In this document: in pieces, positions 26,778-35,463 of the stretch | How positions within the stretch are numbered: position 1 is the first letter of the stretch | Layout of the letters: each line of letters starts with the position of its first letter | Assembly (NCBI RefSeq): GCF_025263485.1 | Contig: NZ_CP079863.1 | Location: 5,704,001-5,768,000 of the forward strand | Source of the DNA: Mycobacterium sp. SMC-2 | Lineage (GTDB): Bacteria > Actinomycetota > Actinomycetes > Mycobacteriales > Mycobacteriaceae | DNA: 64,000 nt | Direction of reading: 5' to 3' | Notes under the pieces: generated by a model | The model's input: only the letters and a program-made list of their open reading frames with translations | Databases searched by the model: none | Told to the model about the DNA's origin: nothing | Position numbers and translations under genes: made by a program

Positions 26778-27380
26778 TCAGAGGCGGGTCATGGCATAGA
26801 TCATCTCGGCCACCACCGCGATCATCTCGTCGCGGTCCACCGCGACGGTCTGCGTCTGCACCGCATACCACGAGCGGTCGAGCAGACCCATCACGGCGAC
26901 ACCTATCACCTCCGGCGAGTGCGTCCCGGTACCGCCGATGGCCTGACCTAGCTTCCAGGAGGCACGGGTGAGCATACGGTTGCGGGAGCGACGAAACGCC
27001 TCATCATCCGGGGCAGAGTGAGCCGACGCCATCACGAACGCACCGTGGCGATCGAGGTAAGCGAAGTAGTCGCCGACCCAGCTGCGAAGGTCCTCGAGCG
27101 CCAGGGTGCCGCCGAAACCCTCCAGTACCGAAAGTACGGCGAGCACATCGTGATAGGCGGTCTCACCGAGAACGTTGAAGACCTCGCGCTTGTCCTTAAA
27201 GTAGGTGTAGAACCCGGCCCGCGAGATGCCGCACGATTCGGTGATTGCGTTGATCGGTGTGCCGGCATAGCCACGCTCGAGGAACAGCTGGCGGCTGGCC
27301 TGGAGAATCGCGGTCCTCGTGCGCACGCCGCGGCCGGCGTCGAGCGCCTCAGCGGGCTTTGAACCCGAAGTTACGGTCAT
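26778..27380 (-). CDS. TetR/AcrR family transcriptional regulator
   Basis: 200-residue regulator with the N-terminal HTH (INAITESCGISRAGFYTYF) and a helical C-terminal sensor domain. I chose ATG 27380 because an upstream in-frame start at 27425 would add a non-conserved tail. No ribosome site is visible, so it may be leaderless. It is divergent from the amidohydrolase gene at 27526. Two TTGAC-N4-TTGTC-like sites lie between them. Confidence 0.9.
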   Translation of the reverse strand: MTVTSGSKPAEALDAGRGVRTRTAILQASRQLFLERGYAGTPINAITESCGISRAGFYTYFKDKREVFNVLGETAYHDVLAVLSVLEGFGGTLALEDLRSWVGDYFAYLDRHGAFVMASAHSAPDDEAFRRSRNRMLTRASWKLGQAIGGTGTHSPEVIGVAVMGLLDRSWYAVQTQTVAVDRDEMIAVVAEMIYAMTRL

Positions 27381-27395
27381 GGCCAAACCGTATAC

Positions 27396-27409
27396 GACAA
27401 GAACGTCAA
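27396..27409. promoter_or_regulatory. Degenerate copy of the 27461 operator
   Basis: GACAA-GAAC-GTCAA lies 16 bases upstream of the TetR start. Read on the minus strand it gives TTGAC-GTTC-TTGTC, matching TTGAC-ACTA-TTGTC in the palindrome at 27461-27480 with the same spacing. It may serve autoregulation. Confidence 0.5.
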
Positions 27410-27460
27410 CTAGCAATCGCTGCACTGCAGCGCGCTTGCTCTGGTATTTACACCGGCCCG

Positions 27461-27480
27461 ACTTGACACTATTGTCAAGT
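27461..27480. promoter_or_regulatory. Perfect palindromic operator candidate
   Basis: ACTTGACA-CTAT-TGTCAAGT has perfect 8-bp arms and lies 46 bases before the amidohydrolase ATG. It overlaps a TTGACA that could be a -35 element. Its placement between a TetR gene and its divergent neighbour makes it a strong TetR operator candidate. Confidence 0.65.
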
Positions 27481-27525
27481 TAGTTCAAGCTCGGCAGCAC
27501 ACCGAGGAGGAGGAAGAAGCAAGCG

Positions 27526-28761
27526 ATGACACAGTTCACCGAGGCACCGATCTTCGATGCCGATCAGCACATGTATGAAACGTCCGACGCGCTCACCAAA
27601 TACCTGCCTGAGAAGTATCGGTCGAAGGTGCAGTTCGTCCAGATCGGCAGGCACACCCGAATCGCGATCCTCAACAAGATCACCGACTACATGCCGAATC
27701 CGACGTTCGAGCGGGTCGCGGCGCCGGGCGCGCACGAGAAGTTCTACTCCGGACAAAATCCCGAGGGACTCTCGATGCGGGAGATGTCTGGCCGGGGTAT
27801 CGAGGCGCCGGCCGGATCGCGCAACCCCGAGGACCGCATCGCCGAGATGGACCGTCAGGGGGTGGAGGCATGTCTGAACTACCCCACCCTGGCCAACCTG
27901 GTCGAACATTCGGCCGCCGAGGATCCCGATCTGACCGCGGCGATCATCCACGCGCTCAACCAGTGGATGCTGGAGCACTGGAGCTATGTCTACGCCGACC
28001 GCATCTACTCGACGCCGGTGCTCACCTTGGGAATTGTCGACAACGCGCGCCGCGAACTGGAGTACATCCTGGCCCACGGGGCCAAGGTCGCACTCATCAA
28101 GCCGGCGCCGGTCAACGGCTACAAAGGTTGGCGATCGCCGGCGCTGCCCGAGTTTGACCCATTCTGGAGCGACGTTGAGTCCGCCGGACTGCCGATCGTC
28201 CTGCACGCCAGCCAGCCGCCGCTGCAGGACTACATCAGCATGTGGGAGCCGCCAGAGACAGTCAGCGCGTTCGAGATGTCGGCGTTCAAGTGGACGGCGC
28301 TCGGACACCGGGAGATCGCCGACATGCTGACCAGCCTGATCTGCCACGGCACGCTGACCCGATTCCCGAAGCTGCGCATCGCCAGCGTCGAGAACGGCAG
28401 CTCCTGGATCAAGCCGCTGTTCGACGATCTTCAGTCGACGTACAACAAGATGCCGCAGAACTTCGCCGAGCATCCGCACGACGTGTTCCGCCGCAACATC
28501 TGGGTCAGCCCGTTCTGGGAGGGCCGGGTGGCCGACGTCGTGAATACCGTCGGCTGGGATAGGGTGCTGTTCGGCTCGGACTGGCCGCATCCCGAAGGAC
28601 TGGCGACCGCCAGGGGCTACTTCAAGTACGCCGAAGGCATGGACAAGCGGCGCACGTATGACTTCATGGGTGACAACGCCCGCCGGTTCCTGGGCCTGCC
28701 GATCCGCAACCCTGATCCCGACGCCGTCAATCCCCCGGTGCTGGAAGCCACCAGCGCCTGA
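27526..28761 (+). CDS. Amidohydrolase-2 family metal-dependent hydrolase
   Basis: 411-residue TIM-barrel hydrolase or decarboxylase of the ACMSD-like amidohydrolase_2 family. Metal-site elements are DADQH near the N-terminus, the His of VLHAS and the Asp of FGSDWPHPEG. Such proteins in actinobacterial catabolic islands may open rings or decarboxylate acids; the reaction here is unknown. A purine-rich ribosome site precedes the ATG, a TetR gene is divergent and a hairpin follows, so it is a single-gene, locally regulated unit. Confidence 0.88.
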   Translation: MTQFTEAPIFDADQHMYETSDALTKYLPEKYRSKVQFVQIGRHTRIAILNKITDYMPNPTFERVAAPGAHEKFYSGQNPEGLSMREMSGRGIEAPAGSRNPEDRIAEMDRQGVEACLNYPTLANLVEHSAAEDPDLTAAIIHALNQWMLEHWSYVYADRIYSTPVLTLGIVDNARRELEYILAHGAKVALIKPAPVNGYKGWRSPALPEFDPFWSDVESAGLPIVLHASQPPLQDYISMWEPPETVSAFEMSAFKWTALGHREIADMLTSLICHGTLTRFPKLRIASVENGSSWIKPLFDDLQSTYNKMPQNFAEHPHDVFRRNIWVSPFWEGRVADVVNTVGWDRVLFGSDWPHPEGLATARGYFKYAEGMDKRRTYDFMGDNARRFLGLPIRNPDPDAVNPPVLEATSA

Positions 28762-28777
28762 CGGTCGAGCCGAGAAC

Positions 28778-28799
28778 GGCCCGGGCACCAGCTCGGGCC
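28778..28799 (+). terminator. Candidate terminator hairpin
   Basis: GGCCCGGGC and GCTCGGGCC form a 9-bp stem with one G-T pair and an ACCA loop, followed by CTTCTGTCT. It lies 16 bases after the amidohydrolase stop. Confidence 0.6.
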
Positions 28800-28971
28800 C
28801 TTCTGTCTCCGGTCGGCGCCGACAGCAGCGCTCGGCCGCCCATGGGGGCGCACCTGGACGGCTTCGCAGCCGGCGAAGGCGATGCAGTCGATGCGGGCGA
28901 ATGCCGCTACCACTGTGACCGCGCGGCCACCGCAGGTCGCTGGATGTAGCCACCGGTATCCTTTAATCCGA

Positions 28972-28984
28972 TATATAGTTATAG
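28972..28984. promoter_or_regulatory. 13-bp element TATATAGTTATAG, copy 1
   Basis: This AT-rich 13-mer lies 71 bases before the thiolase start at 29056. It is repeated exactly at 44908-44920, upstream of an SDR. It may contain a -10 box (TATAGT) or a shared operator. Confidence 0.45.
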
Positions 28985-29055
28985 ACTTACAGCGGGACCA
29001 GCGCTCACAGCTGCCAGTCGGCATGGCCACGTTCGCAGAACACCGAAGGAGCCCC

Positions 29056-30207
29056 ATGACCAGGCCTGACATCGCCATCATCGGCGTCGGACTCCATCCC
29101 TTCGGCCGGTATGCAGACCGGTCGGCGCTGGAGCTGGGCGCGGTTGCGATCAACCGGGCTGTCAAGGACGCCGGCATCGACTGGACAGACGTCGACAGCC
29201 TCTACGCCGGCAGCCTTGAAGTCGCCAATCCCGAGGCTGTCACCGGTCTCGTCGGGATGACCGGGCTACCCGCGCGCGCGACGCTGAGCGGATGCGCCAC
29301 GGGCAATTCCTTGTTGACGCTGGCCGCGCGCGATGTGTTGGCTGACGAGGCCGAGATCGCCGTTGGCGTGGGGCTGGACAAACACCCCCGCGGCGCGTTC
29401 GGCGCCGACCCGTCGGTATCCGGCCTTCCGCAGTGGTACGGCGACCAGGGCATGTTCTTGACCACGCATTACTTCGGCACGAAGATCATGCGCTACATGC
29501 ACGACCATGAGATCAGCGAGCAGACGCTGGCCCTGGTTGCGGCCAAGAATCTCGCCAACGGTGCGCTGACGCCGCACGCGTGGCGCCGCAAGGCGATGAG
29601 CGTAGAAGCCATCCTGGACTCCCCGATCGTCAACGCCCCGCTGCGCCAGTACATGTACTGCAACCCGAACGAGGGCGCGGCCGCCGTGGTGGTCTGTCGC
29701 GCCGACAAGGCCAAGCAGTACACCGACACCCCGATCTACCTTCGGGCCTCGGCCCTGCGCAGCCGCCGCGAGGGTGCTTATGAGCTGCTGCGCACCTCTA
29801 TCGAGTTGCCGATCGTGCCGGGGACGACCGCCGAGGCGGCCAAGGCCGCCTACGAGCAAGCCGGTATCGGTCCCGAGGACATCGACGTCGCGCAACTGCA
29901 GGACACCGATTCCGGTTCGGAGATCATCCACATGGCCGAAACCATGCTCTGCAAGGATGGCGAACAAGAGGCGCTGCTGGCCGATGGCGCCACTCAGATC
30001 GGTGGCCGGCTCCCGATCAACACCGATGGCGGGCTGATCGCCAACGGCGAGCCTGTCGGCGCGTCGGGTCTGCGGCAAGTGTACGAACTCGTGCACCAAT
30101 TGCGCGGGACCGCCGGCGAACGTCAGGCGCCCAACGACCCGCAGGTGGCCCTGGCCCAGCTGTACGGGGCACCTGGCACGGCCGCAGTCGCCATCCTGAG
30201 TAAGTAG
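29056..30207 (+). CDS. SCP2-type thiolase family protein
   Basis: 383-residue thiolase-fold enzyme. The nucleophile Cys is present in SGCATGNSL. The GHP histidine motif of SCP2 thiolases reads GEPVGASGLRQ, so His is replaced by Glu. It probably acts on a bulky 3-oxoacyl-CoA or another CoA ester, but the altered active site leaves the reaction open. ATG 29056 has GAAGGAG upstream. It heads a run of six plus-strand genes to 35454. Confidence 0.85.
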   Translation: MTRPDIAIIGVGLHPFGRYADRSALELGAVAINRAVKDAGIDWTDVDSLYAGSLEVANPEAVTGLVGMTGLPARATLSGCATGNSLLTLAARDVLADEAEIAVGVGLDKHPRGAFGADPSVSGLPQWYGDQGMFLTTHYFGTKIMRYMHDHEISEQTLALVAAKNLANGALTPHAWRRKAMSVEAILDSPIVNAPLRQYMYCNPNEGAAAVVVCRADKAKQYTDTPIYLRASALRSRREGAYELLRTSIELPIVPGTTAEAAKAAYEQAGIGPEDIDVAQLQDTDSGSEIIHMAETMLCKDGEQEALLADGATQIGGRLPINTDGGLIANGEPVGASGLRQVYELVHQLRGTAGERQAPNDPQVALAQLYGAPGTAAVAILSK

Positions 30208-30219
30208 GCGCGGGCCGGG

Positions 30220-31062
30220 ATGCCGGAAGATGGTTCGGTCAGCGTCGGCGACGTCAAGATCCACTACACCGAATGCGGCTCCGGTCCGACGCTGGTTTTT
30301 GTCCACGGCGCCTATGTGACCGGCTCGCTGTGGGAGGACGTGATCGCTCGGCTGTCCTCCGGCTTCCACTGCATCGCGCCGACCTGGCCGTTCGGCGCGC
30401 AGTCGACGCCCGCCGGCGCCGCGGACCTGGGTGTGGTGGCCGCGGGACGACGGATCGTCGGCCTGCTGGAGGTGCTCGACCTGCGCGACGTCACGTTGAT
30501 CGCCAATGACACCGGCGGGGGCATCGTGCTGGCAGCGCTGGGCGACCCGGCACTGGACTTCGGCCGAGTGTCTCGGCTGGTGTTCACCAATTGTGACAGC
30601 TATGAACACTTTCCGCCGAAATCGTTCGCGCCGATCGTGAAGTTGTGCGGGTCGAGTGCCCGCGTCGGCGCCGTGGTGATGCGGGCGCTGGCCACCGGCC
30701 CGGGTCGATCGTTTTTCGCCTCGGCGGTCACTCGGCACGGCATCCCCACCGACCGCCAGCCCGCCATCTTCGGTGGGTTCATGACCTCATCGACGGTCCG
30801 CCGGGAAGCGGTCCGGTTCAGCGCCAGCCTTAATTCGCGCTACACACTCGCCGCGTCCGGCGCGATCACCGAGTGGACCAAGCCGGCGCTGATGGCGTGG
30901 GGCACCTGCGACAAGATGTTTCCGGTGGCACATGGTATGCGGTTGGCCGAGGCCTTCCCGAACGGCGAACTGCGCACCATCGACGACAGCTCGACCTACG
31001 TCATGTTGGATCAACCCGACGAATTGGCCCGCGCGGTAACCGATCTCGTCAGGAGGCCCTAG
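30220..31062 (+). CDS. Alpha/beta hydrolase-fold protein, altered triad
   Basis: 280-residue protein of the haloalkane dehalogenase/epoxide hydrolase-like group. The oxyanion region is FVHGAYVTG, and the elbow is ANDTGG, giving an Asp nucleophile at residue 97. The C-terminal position that should hold the catalytic His reads SSTYVMLDQP, with Thr259/Tyr260. It may be inactive as a hydrolase or use another base. It lies 12 bases after the thiolase and is probably in the same operon. Confidence 0.8.
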   Translation: MPEDGSVSVGDVKIHYTECGSGPTLVFVHGAYVTGSLWEDVIARLSSGFHCIAPTWPFGAQSTPAGAADLGVVAAGRRIVGLLEVLDLRDVTLIANDTGGGIVLAALGDPALDFGRVSRLVFTNCDSYEHFPPKSFAPIVKLCGSSARVGAVVMRALATGPGRSFFASAVTRHGIPTDRQPAIFGGFMTSSTVRREAVRFSASLNSRYTLAASGAITEWTKPALMAWGTCDKMFPVAHGMRLAEAFPNGELRTIDDSSTYVMLDQPDELARAVTDLVRRP

Positions 31063-31090
31063 TGCAGCCGGTGAACCCGGGCGGGCGTGG

Positions 31091-32653
31091 GTGAGCGCCG
31101 AGACGATCGCCGGCCTGCTCGATGAGACGGCAGCGGCCCGACCCGGCCAGCCCCTGCTGCGCGATGTCGACGGCGACGTTCTCACCGTCGGCGAGGTCGC
31201 GCGGCTGTCGCTGGCCGCGACCTGGTGGCTGCACGATCAGGGCGTGCGGCCGGGCATGACGGTGGCCTGGCAGCTGCCTTCGACCGTCCCGGCCGCACTA
31301 CTGATGCTGGCGCTGGCTCGGTCCGCCGTCACCCAAGCGCCCATCATTCACATCTACCGCGGCCGCGAGGTGGCGCAGGCAGTAGAGGTCGGCGACGCCG
31401 ATGTGCTCATCGTCGACGGCTCTACTGCCGCCAACGCCCCTGCCGGCGTGCACTCCATCAACGTCCCCGACGATTTCGTCGCCATACTCCGCGGCCTACA
31501 ACGCACCGCGCACCCGGAGCTTGCACCAGCCGACCGCGACGCGGCCGAGCCGCAGTGGATCTACTTCACCTCCGGCACCACCGGCAGCCCAAAGGGTGTG
31601 CTGCACACCGACGCGACATTGCTCTCGGCCGCAAAGGGTTTCACCGAGTACCTTGGCCTGGGCGGCCACCCGGCGGAGACCGGCATCATCTGTTTTCCGA
31701 TCGCGCACATCGGTGGGATGGTGTACCTGTCGTGTGCCCTTCTGGCGGGATACCCATTGCTGATGGTCCCCAAGTTCGCACCTGAGCAGCTGCCCGCACT
31801 GCTCGCCGAGCACAACGTCACCGTGGCCGGCGGAGGCAGTGTCGTCTACCAGATGTTGGTATCGGCGCAGATCGACAGCGGCGCTGCCGAACCGCTCATG
31901 CCCAGCCTGCGTATGTTGATCGGCGGTGGCGCCCCGTGCCCACCCGAGTTGCACCGGCGGGTCCGCGAACACCTCGGTATTCCCGTCGTCCACGCCTACG
32001 GCATGACCGAGGCGGCGATGATCTGTGTCAGCCGCGCCGACGACACCACCGAGCAGCAGATCCAGACCAGCGGCTCGGCGATCCCCGGCTCCCGAATCCG
32101 CATCGTGCGCTATGAACCCGACGGCACCCGGACCGTGCTACCGGCGGACACCGAAGGTGAAATCGAGCTGTGCGGGGCCAATATGACCGTGGGCTACCGC
32201 GACGAGTTGCAGTGGGCCGAGGCGCTCACCGACGACGGGTGGTTCCGCACCGGCGACCGCGGGCTGCTGCGGCCCGACGACCGTATCGTCGTTACCGGCC
32301 GCACCAAGGAACTCATCATCCGCAAAGGCGAGAACATCGCGCCTGCCGAGATCGAGAGTGAACTGCTGCGCCATCCTATGGTCGATGAGGTCGCCGTGGT
32401 CGGGGTGCCCGACGAGCTGCGCGGCGAGCTGGTCTGCGCCGTGGTGCGCCGATCACCGCGGCACCGGGATCCGACGCTCGACGAATTGTGCATCTTCCTC
32501 GACGAGCGCGGCCTGATGAGGCAGAAGTGGCCCGAGCTTCTGGTAATCGTCGATGATTTCCCGCTGACCGGCCTGGGCAAGGTGGCCAAAGCCGAACTGG
32601 CACGACAAATTGCGCACCACGGGCCTGACCGAACCGGCTGCCCGCCGCGATAG
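31091..32653 (+). CDS. Acyl-CoA synthetase (AMP-forming)
   Basis: 520-residue ANL ligase. Motifs: FTSGTTGSPKG, YGMTEA, FRTGDRGLL, GRTKELIIRKGENIAP and a C-terminal Lys in GLGKVAKAEL. The GENIAP variant is typical of medium-chain or cyclohexanecarboxylate-CoA-ligase-like members. GTG start, 28 bases after the hydrolase-like gene. Confidence 0.9.
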   Translation: MSAETIAGLLDETAAARPGQPLLRDVDGDVLTVGEVARLSLAATWWLHDQGVRPGMTVAWQLPSTVPAALLMLALARSAVTQAPIIHIYRGREVAQAVEVGDADVLIVDGSTAANAPAGVHSINVPDDFVAILRGLQRTAHPELAPADRDAAEPQWIYFTSGTTGSPKGVLHTDATLLSAAKGFTEYLGLGGHPAETGIICFPIAHIGGMVYLSCALLAGYPLLMVPKFAPEQLPALLAEHNVTVAGGGSVVYQMLVSAQIDSGAAEPLMPSLRMLIGGGAPCPPELHRRVREHLGIPVVHAYGMTEAAMICVSRADDTTEQQIQTSGSAIPGSRIRIVRYEPDGTRTVLPADTEGEIELCGANMTVGYRDELQWAEALTDDGWFRTGDRGLLRPDDRIVVTGRTKELIIRKGENIAPAEIESELLRHPMVDEVAVVGVPDELRGELVCAVVRRSPRHRDPTLDELCIFLDERGLMRQKWPELLVIVDDFPLTGLGKVAKAELARQIAHHGPDRTGCPPR

Positions 32654-32760
32654 CCCGATTTGCTTGCTGGCAGGCGATGCGGTGACTACCATCACAGCTA
32701 AATAACTAAATGTTTTGACGTTTCACGGCTGTGTGACGTCACCCGCCCAAGGAGACATTG

Positions 32761-33912
32761 ATGCCGTTGCAGCCCTGGATGGAGTTGATCTCCGTCGACG
32801 ATCACCTGATCGAACACCCGAAGGTCTGGAGCGACCGACTCCCCACCAAGCACTTGGAGGCCGGGCCGAAGATCATCGAATGGGAACGCCCCGACACCGG
32901 ACAGATGTGTCAGGTCTGGGATTACGAGGGGCGTATATACCCCTACATCGGGCTCAACGCGGTGGCGGGCAAGAAGCCCGAGCAGTACGGCATCGAGCCG
33001 GTGCGCTACGATGACATGATCCCCGGCTGCTACGACCCCAAGGCCCGGGTCGCCGACATGGACATCGACGGCGTGCAGGCGATGACGTGTTTCCCGTCGT
33101 TCCCGCGATTCGCCGGTGCGGTCTTCGCCGAGGGCGAGGACAAGGAACTGGCGGTGTTGTGCTCCAAGGCGTGGAACGATTTTCACCTCGATGAGTGGGC
33201 CGCCACCGCGCCCGACCGATTCATCCCCGTCGCGATGCTGCCGTTCTGGGATATCGAGGCCAGTGTCAAGGAAGTCCACCGCGTCGCCGCTAGGGGCGCC
33301 AAGTGCGTCACCTTCCCGGATCTGCCCGACAAGCTGGGTCTGCCCTCGGTGCATTCCGATCATTGGGATCCGCTGCTGTCGGCGATGGAGGAGACCGGCA
33401 TGGTGCTAGCCCAGCACTTTGGTTCCGGCGGCTTCCCGCCGCCGATCGCGCCGGACGCCCCGTTCGCGGTGTTCGTCACCTTGATGGGCACCATGTCGAT
33501 GACCGCGCTGACCGACTGGTTGTTCAGCCACACCCTGTACCGTCACCCCAAGCTGAAGATCGGCTTGAGTGAGGGCGGCGTCGGCTGGATTCCCTACATC
33601 TTGGAGCGCGCCGACAGTGTGTGGCGCAAGCACCGCTTCTACAACAACGTCAATCAAGACCATCCGCCAAGCTACTTGTGGAAGAAGCACTTCCATGGCT
33701 GCTTCATCGAGGATGACTTTGGTATGGAGGTCCGCGACAAGATCGGCATCGACCAGATCACCTGGGAGTGTGATTACCCGCACTCGGATTCGTTCTGGCC
33801 GCAGAGCCGTGAACGTGCCGCCCAGGCGTTGGAGGATGTGCCCGACGACGAAGCCCACAAGATCGTGGAACTCAACGCCCGGGGCTTCTACAACTTCCCC
33901 AAGGCGGCTTGA
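32761..33912 (+). CDS. Amidohydrolase-2 family metal-dependent hydrolase
   Basis: 383-residue TIM-barrel enzyme distantly similar to the one at 27526. It has DDHLIEHP near the N-terminus, the His of LAQHFGSGG, and ECDYPHSDSFWP as the late Asp site. AAGGAGA precedes ATG 32761. Between CoA-ligase and CoA-transferase genes it may be a ring-opening hydrolase acting on a cyclic oxoacyl-CoA or acid (inference). Confidence 0.87.
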   Translation: MPLQPWMELISVDDHLIEHPKVWSDRLPTKHLEAGPKIIEWERPDTGQMCQVWDYEGRIYPYIGLNAVAGKKPEQYGIEPVRYDDMIPGCYDPKARVADMDIDGVQAMTCFPSFPRFAGAVFAEGEDKELAVLCSKAWNDFHLDEWAATAPDRFIPVAMLPFWDIEASVKEVHRVAARGAKCVTFPDLPDKLGLPSVHSDHWDPLLSAMEETGMVLAQHFGSGGFPPPIAPDAPFAVFVTLMGTMSMTALTDWLFSHTLYRHPKLKIGLSEGGVGWIPYILERADSVWRKHRFYNNVNQDHPPSYLWKKHFHGCFIEDDFGMEVRDKIGIDQITWECDYPHSDSFWPQSRERAAQALEDVPDDEAHKIVELNARGFYNFPKAA

Positions 33913-33924
33913 TCGTCGACGGCA

Positions 33925-33943
33925 CCGGGACCACGGGTCCCGG
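33925..33943 (+). terminator. Hairpin after amidohydrolase
   Basis: CCGGGACC-ACG-GGTCCCGG is a perfect 8-bp stem with a 3-base loop, 12 bases after the stop. It may be a terminator, or a processing or attenuation site, since genes continue on the same strand. Confidence 0.45.
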
Positions 33944-33997
33944 CCACCGGGCGGGTCCGCGTACCCACCCCTGGGTCGCCGCGAAAGGGTGATCAGC

Positions 33998-34237
33998 ATG
34001 GGAGATTTCGAGCGCATCAAGCAGCTGGGGGTCGACGACTGGGCCGACCAGGACCTGCTCACCAAGGACGAGGCCAGAGGGCGATTGGTATCGGAGATCG
34101 AGCGCACCCGGCGCCGACTGGATCAGCTGCACTCCGACGATCCCGCCAACGACCCGGAGATCATGTTGCTGGCCCGGCGTCTCAACGCCATGGAATCCCT
34201 CTGCGGTGAGTACGACGCCTATCTGGACGGGAAATGA
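33998..34237 (+). CDS. Small charged protein of unknown function
   Basis: 79-residue, highly charged, probably helical protein (heptad-like stretch from ARGRLVSEIERTRRRLDQL to MLLARRLNAMESL). It has no Cys, signal or membrane segment. Its stop overlaps the next start (ATGA), which supports it as a real gene. It may be an accessory subunit; function unknown. Confidence 0.65.
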   Translation: MGDFERIKQLGVDDWADQDLLTKDEARGRLVSEIERTRRRLDQLHSDDPANDPEIMLLARRLNAMESLCGEYDAYLDGK

Positions 34238-35454
34238 CTCCACCTCCTCCCGAAAGCCCGGTGCGCAGCACAGTCGGCCCGAAAGGTCTCGAATCGGCGC
34301 TACGGTCGGTACTACGGGCCGGAAGCCGCGTGGTGCTCGGGGACGGCGTCGGGCAGGTTCGCACGCTGGAGTCCGGTGACGCGATTGGCACCGTGCTGTC
34401 AAAGGTGGCCCGCGATATCGGCGATCTTGGGCTGGTGTTGTCATGGCTGCCGACACCGCTCGAGGGTCTAGAGCCCGACGCGTTCGGTGAGATCGTTGCA
34501 CTGATGCCGGGCTGGGGCATGCGCCGGGTACTGGGCGCCCCCAACGCGCGGTTCGCGCCAACCCGGCTGGCCGCCGTTCCCGCGCTGCTGGCCGGTACGT
34601 TACGACCCGATGTGCTCGTCACCAGGCTCGTCGAGCGCGGCGGTGCGTTGCACTTCGGCACCGAGGTGTCCTGGCAGCGCGAACTGGTGGATTCGGGGGT
34701 TCCGGTGCTGGCGATCCTTGACAGCAACGCGCCGAAGGCCGACGCCGGTCCGCCGCTGAGCCGGGAAACGGTAACGGTGGTCGCCCGCAGCGACGACGGC
34801 CCAATCCGGTTCCCGCACAAGGAGCCCGACCCGGTGCATGACCAGCTCGCCGAGGCCGTACTGCGCTTCGTTCCCGAGGGCGCCCGCCTGCAATACGGCC
34901 CCGGCCAGCTGGGCACGGCCCTGCTTCGGCGAGCGTCGATGCCGTTGCGGATCGACACCGGTCTGCTCACCGACGCCGTCGTCGACCTCGACAACCGCGG
35001 TCTGCTGGTCGGGACGCCGTCCGCCACCTATCTGCTCGGAGGTGACCGGCTGTTCGACTGGGCTGATGGTCGACCGATCCTGCACGGCATCTCCTATACC
35101 CATGACTTCACCCGGCTGCGCGACGGCGCACCGCTGATCGCGGTCAACACGGCCATCGAAATCGATCCGGTCGGGCAGGTGAATGTCGAAGGCATCGGCG
35201 ACAACGTGGTGGGCGGCATTGGTGGGCATCCGGACTACTGTGCCGCAGCCGCGATGAGTCGTCATGGATTGTCGATCATCGCGGTGCCATCCAGCTTCCG
35301 CGGCCGCTCACCGTTGGTGGAACGGCTCAGCCGCCCGGTATCGACGCCGGCCTATGACGTCGACGTGATCGTCACCGAGTCGGGCCATGCCGATCTGCGC
35401 GGCACCGATTGGGCGCGGCGGCGCAAGCTCATCGGCGAGTTGTTCGGAGCCTGA
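34234..35454 (+). CDS. Acetyl-CoA hydrolase/4-hydroxybutyrate-CoA transferase family
   Basis: 406-residue family I-type CoA transferase or hydrolase. The C-terminal half is clearest: AVNTAIEIDPVGQVNVEG with the likely catalytic Glu, GGIGGHPDY, and STPAYDVDVIVTESGHADLRG. It would move CoA between small carboxylates or hydrolyse a CoA ester. Start overlaps the small upstream gene; it ends 9 bases before the convergent VOC gene. Confidence 0.85.
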   Translation: MTPPPPESPVRSTVGPKGLESALRSVLRAGSRVVLGDGVGQVRTLESGDAIGTVLSKVARDIGDLGLVLSWLPTPLEGLEPDAFGEIVALMPGWGMRRVLGAPNARFAPTRLAAVPALLAGTLRPDVLVTRLVERGGALHFGTEVSWQRELVDSGVPVLAILDSNAPKADAGPPLSRETVTVVARSDDGPIRFPHKEPDPVHDQLAEAVLRFVPEGARLQYGPGQLGTALLRRASMPLRIDTGLLTDAVVDLDNRGLLVGTPSATYLLGGDRLFDWADGRPILHGISYTHDFTRLRDGAPLIAVNTAIEIDPVGQVNVEGIGDNVVGGIGGHPDYCAAAAMSRHGLSIIAVPSSFRGRSPLVERLSRPVSTPAYDVDVIVTESGHADLRGTDWARRRKLIGELFGA

Positions 35455-35463
35455 ACCGGCGAA

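Noticed and set aside
27475..28953. 492-codon minus-strand frame opposite the amidohydrolase
   Set aside because: The plus-strand gene has clear motifs and a ribosome site; the antisense frame has no family features.
29266..30738. 490-codon minus-strand frame opposite the thiolase and hydrolase-like genes
   Set aside because: Composition shadow; it crosses two real genes and their junction.
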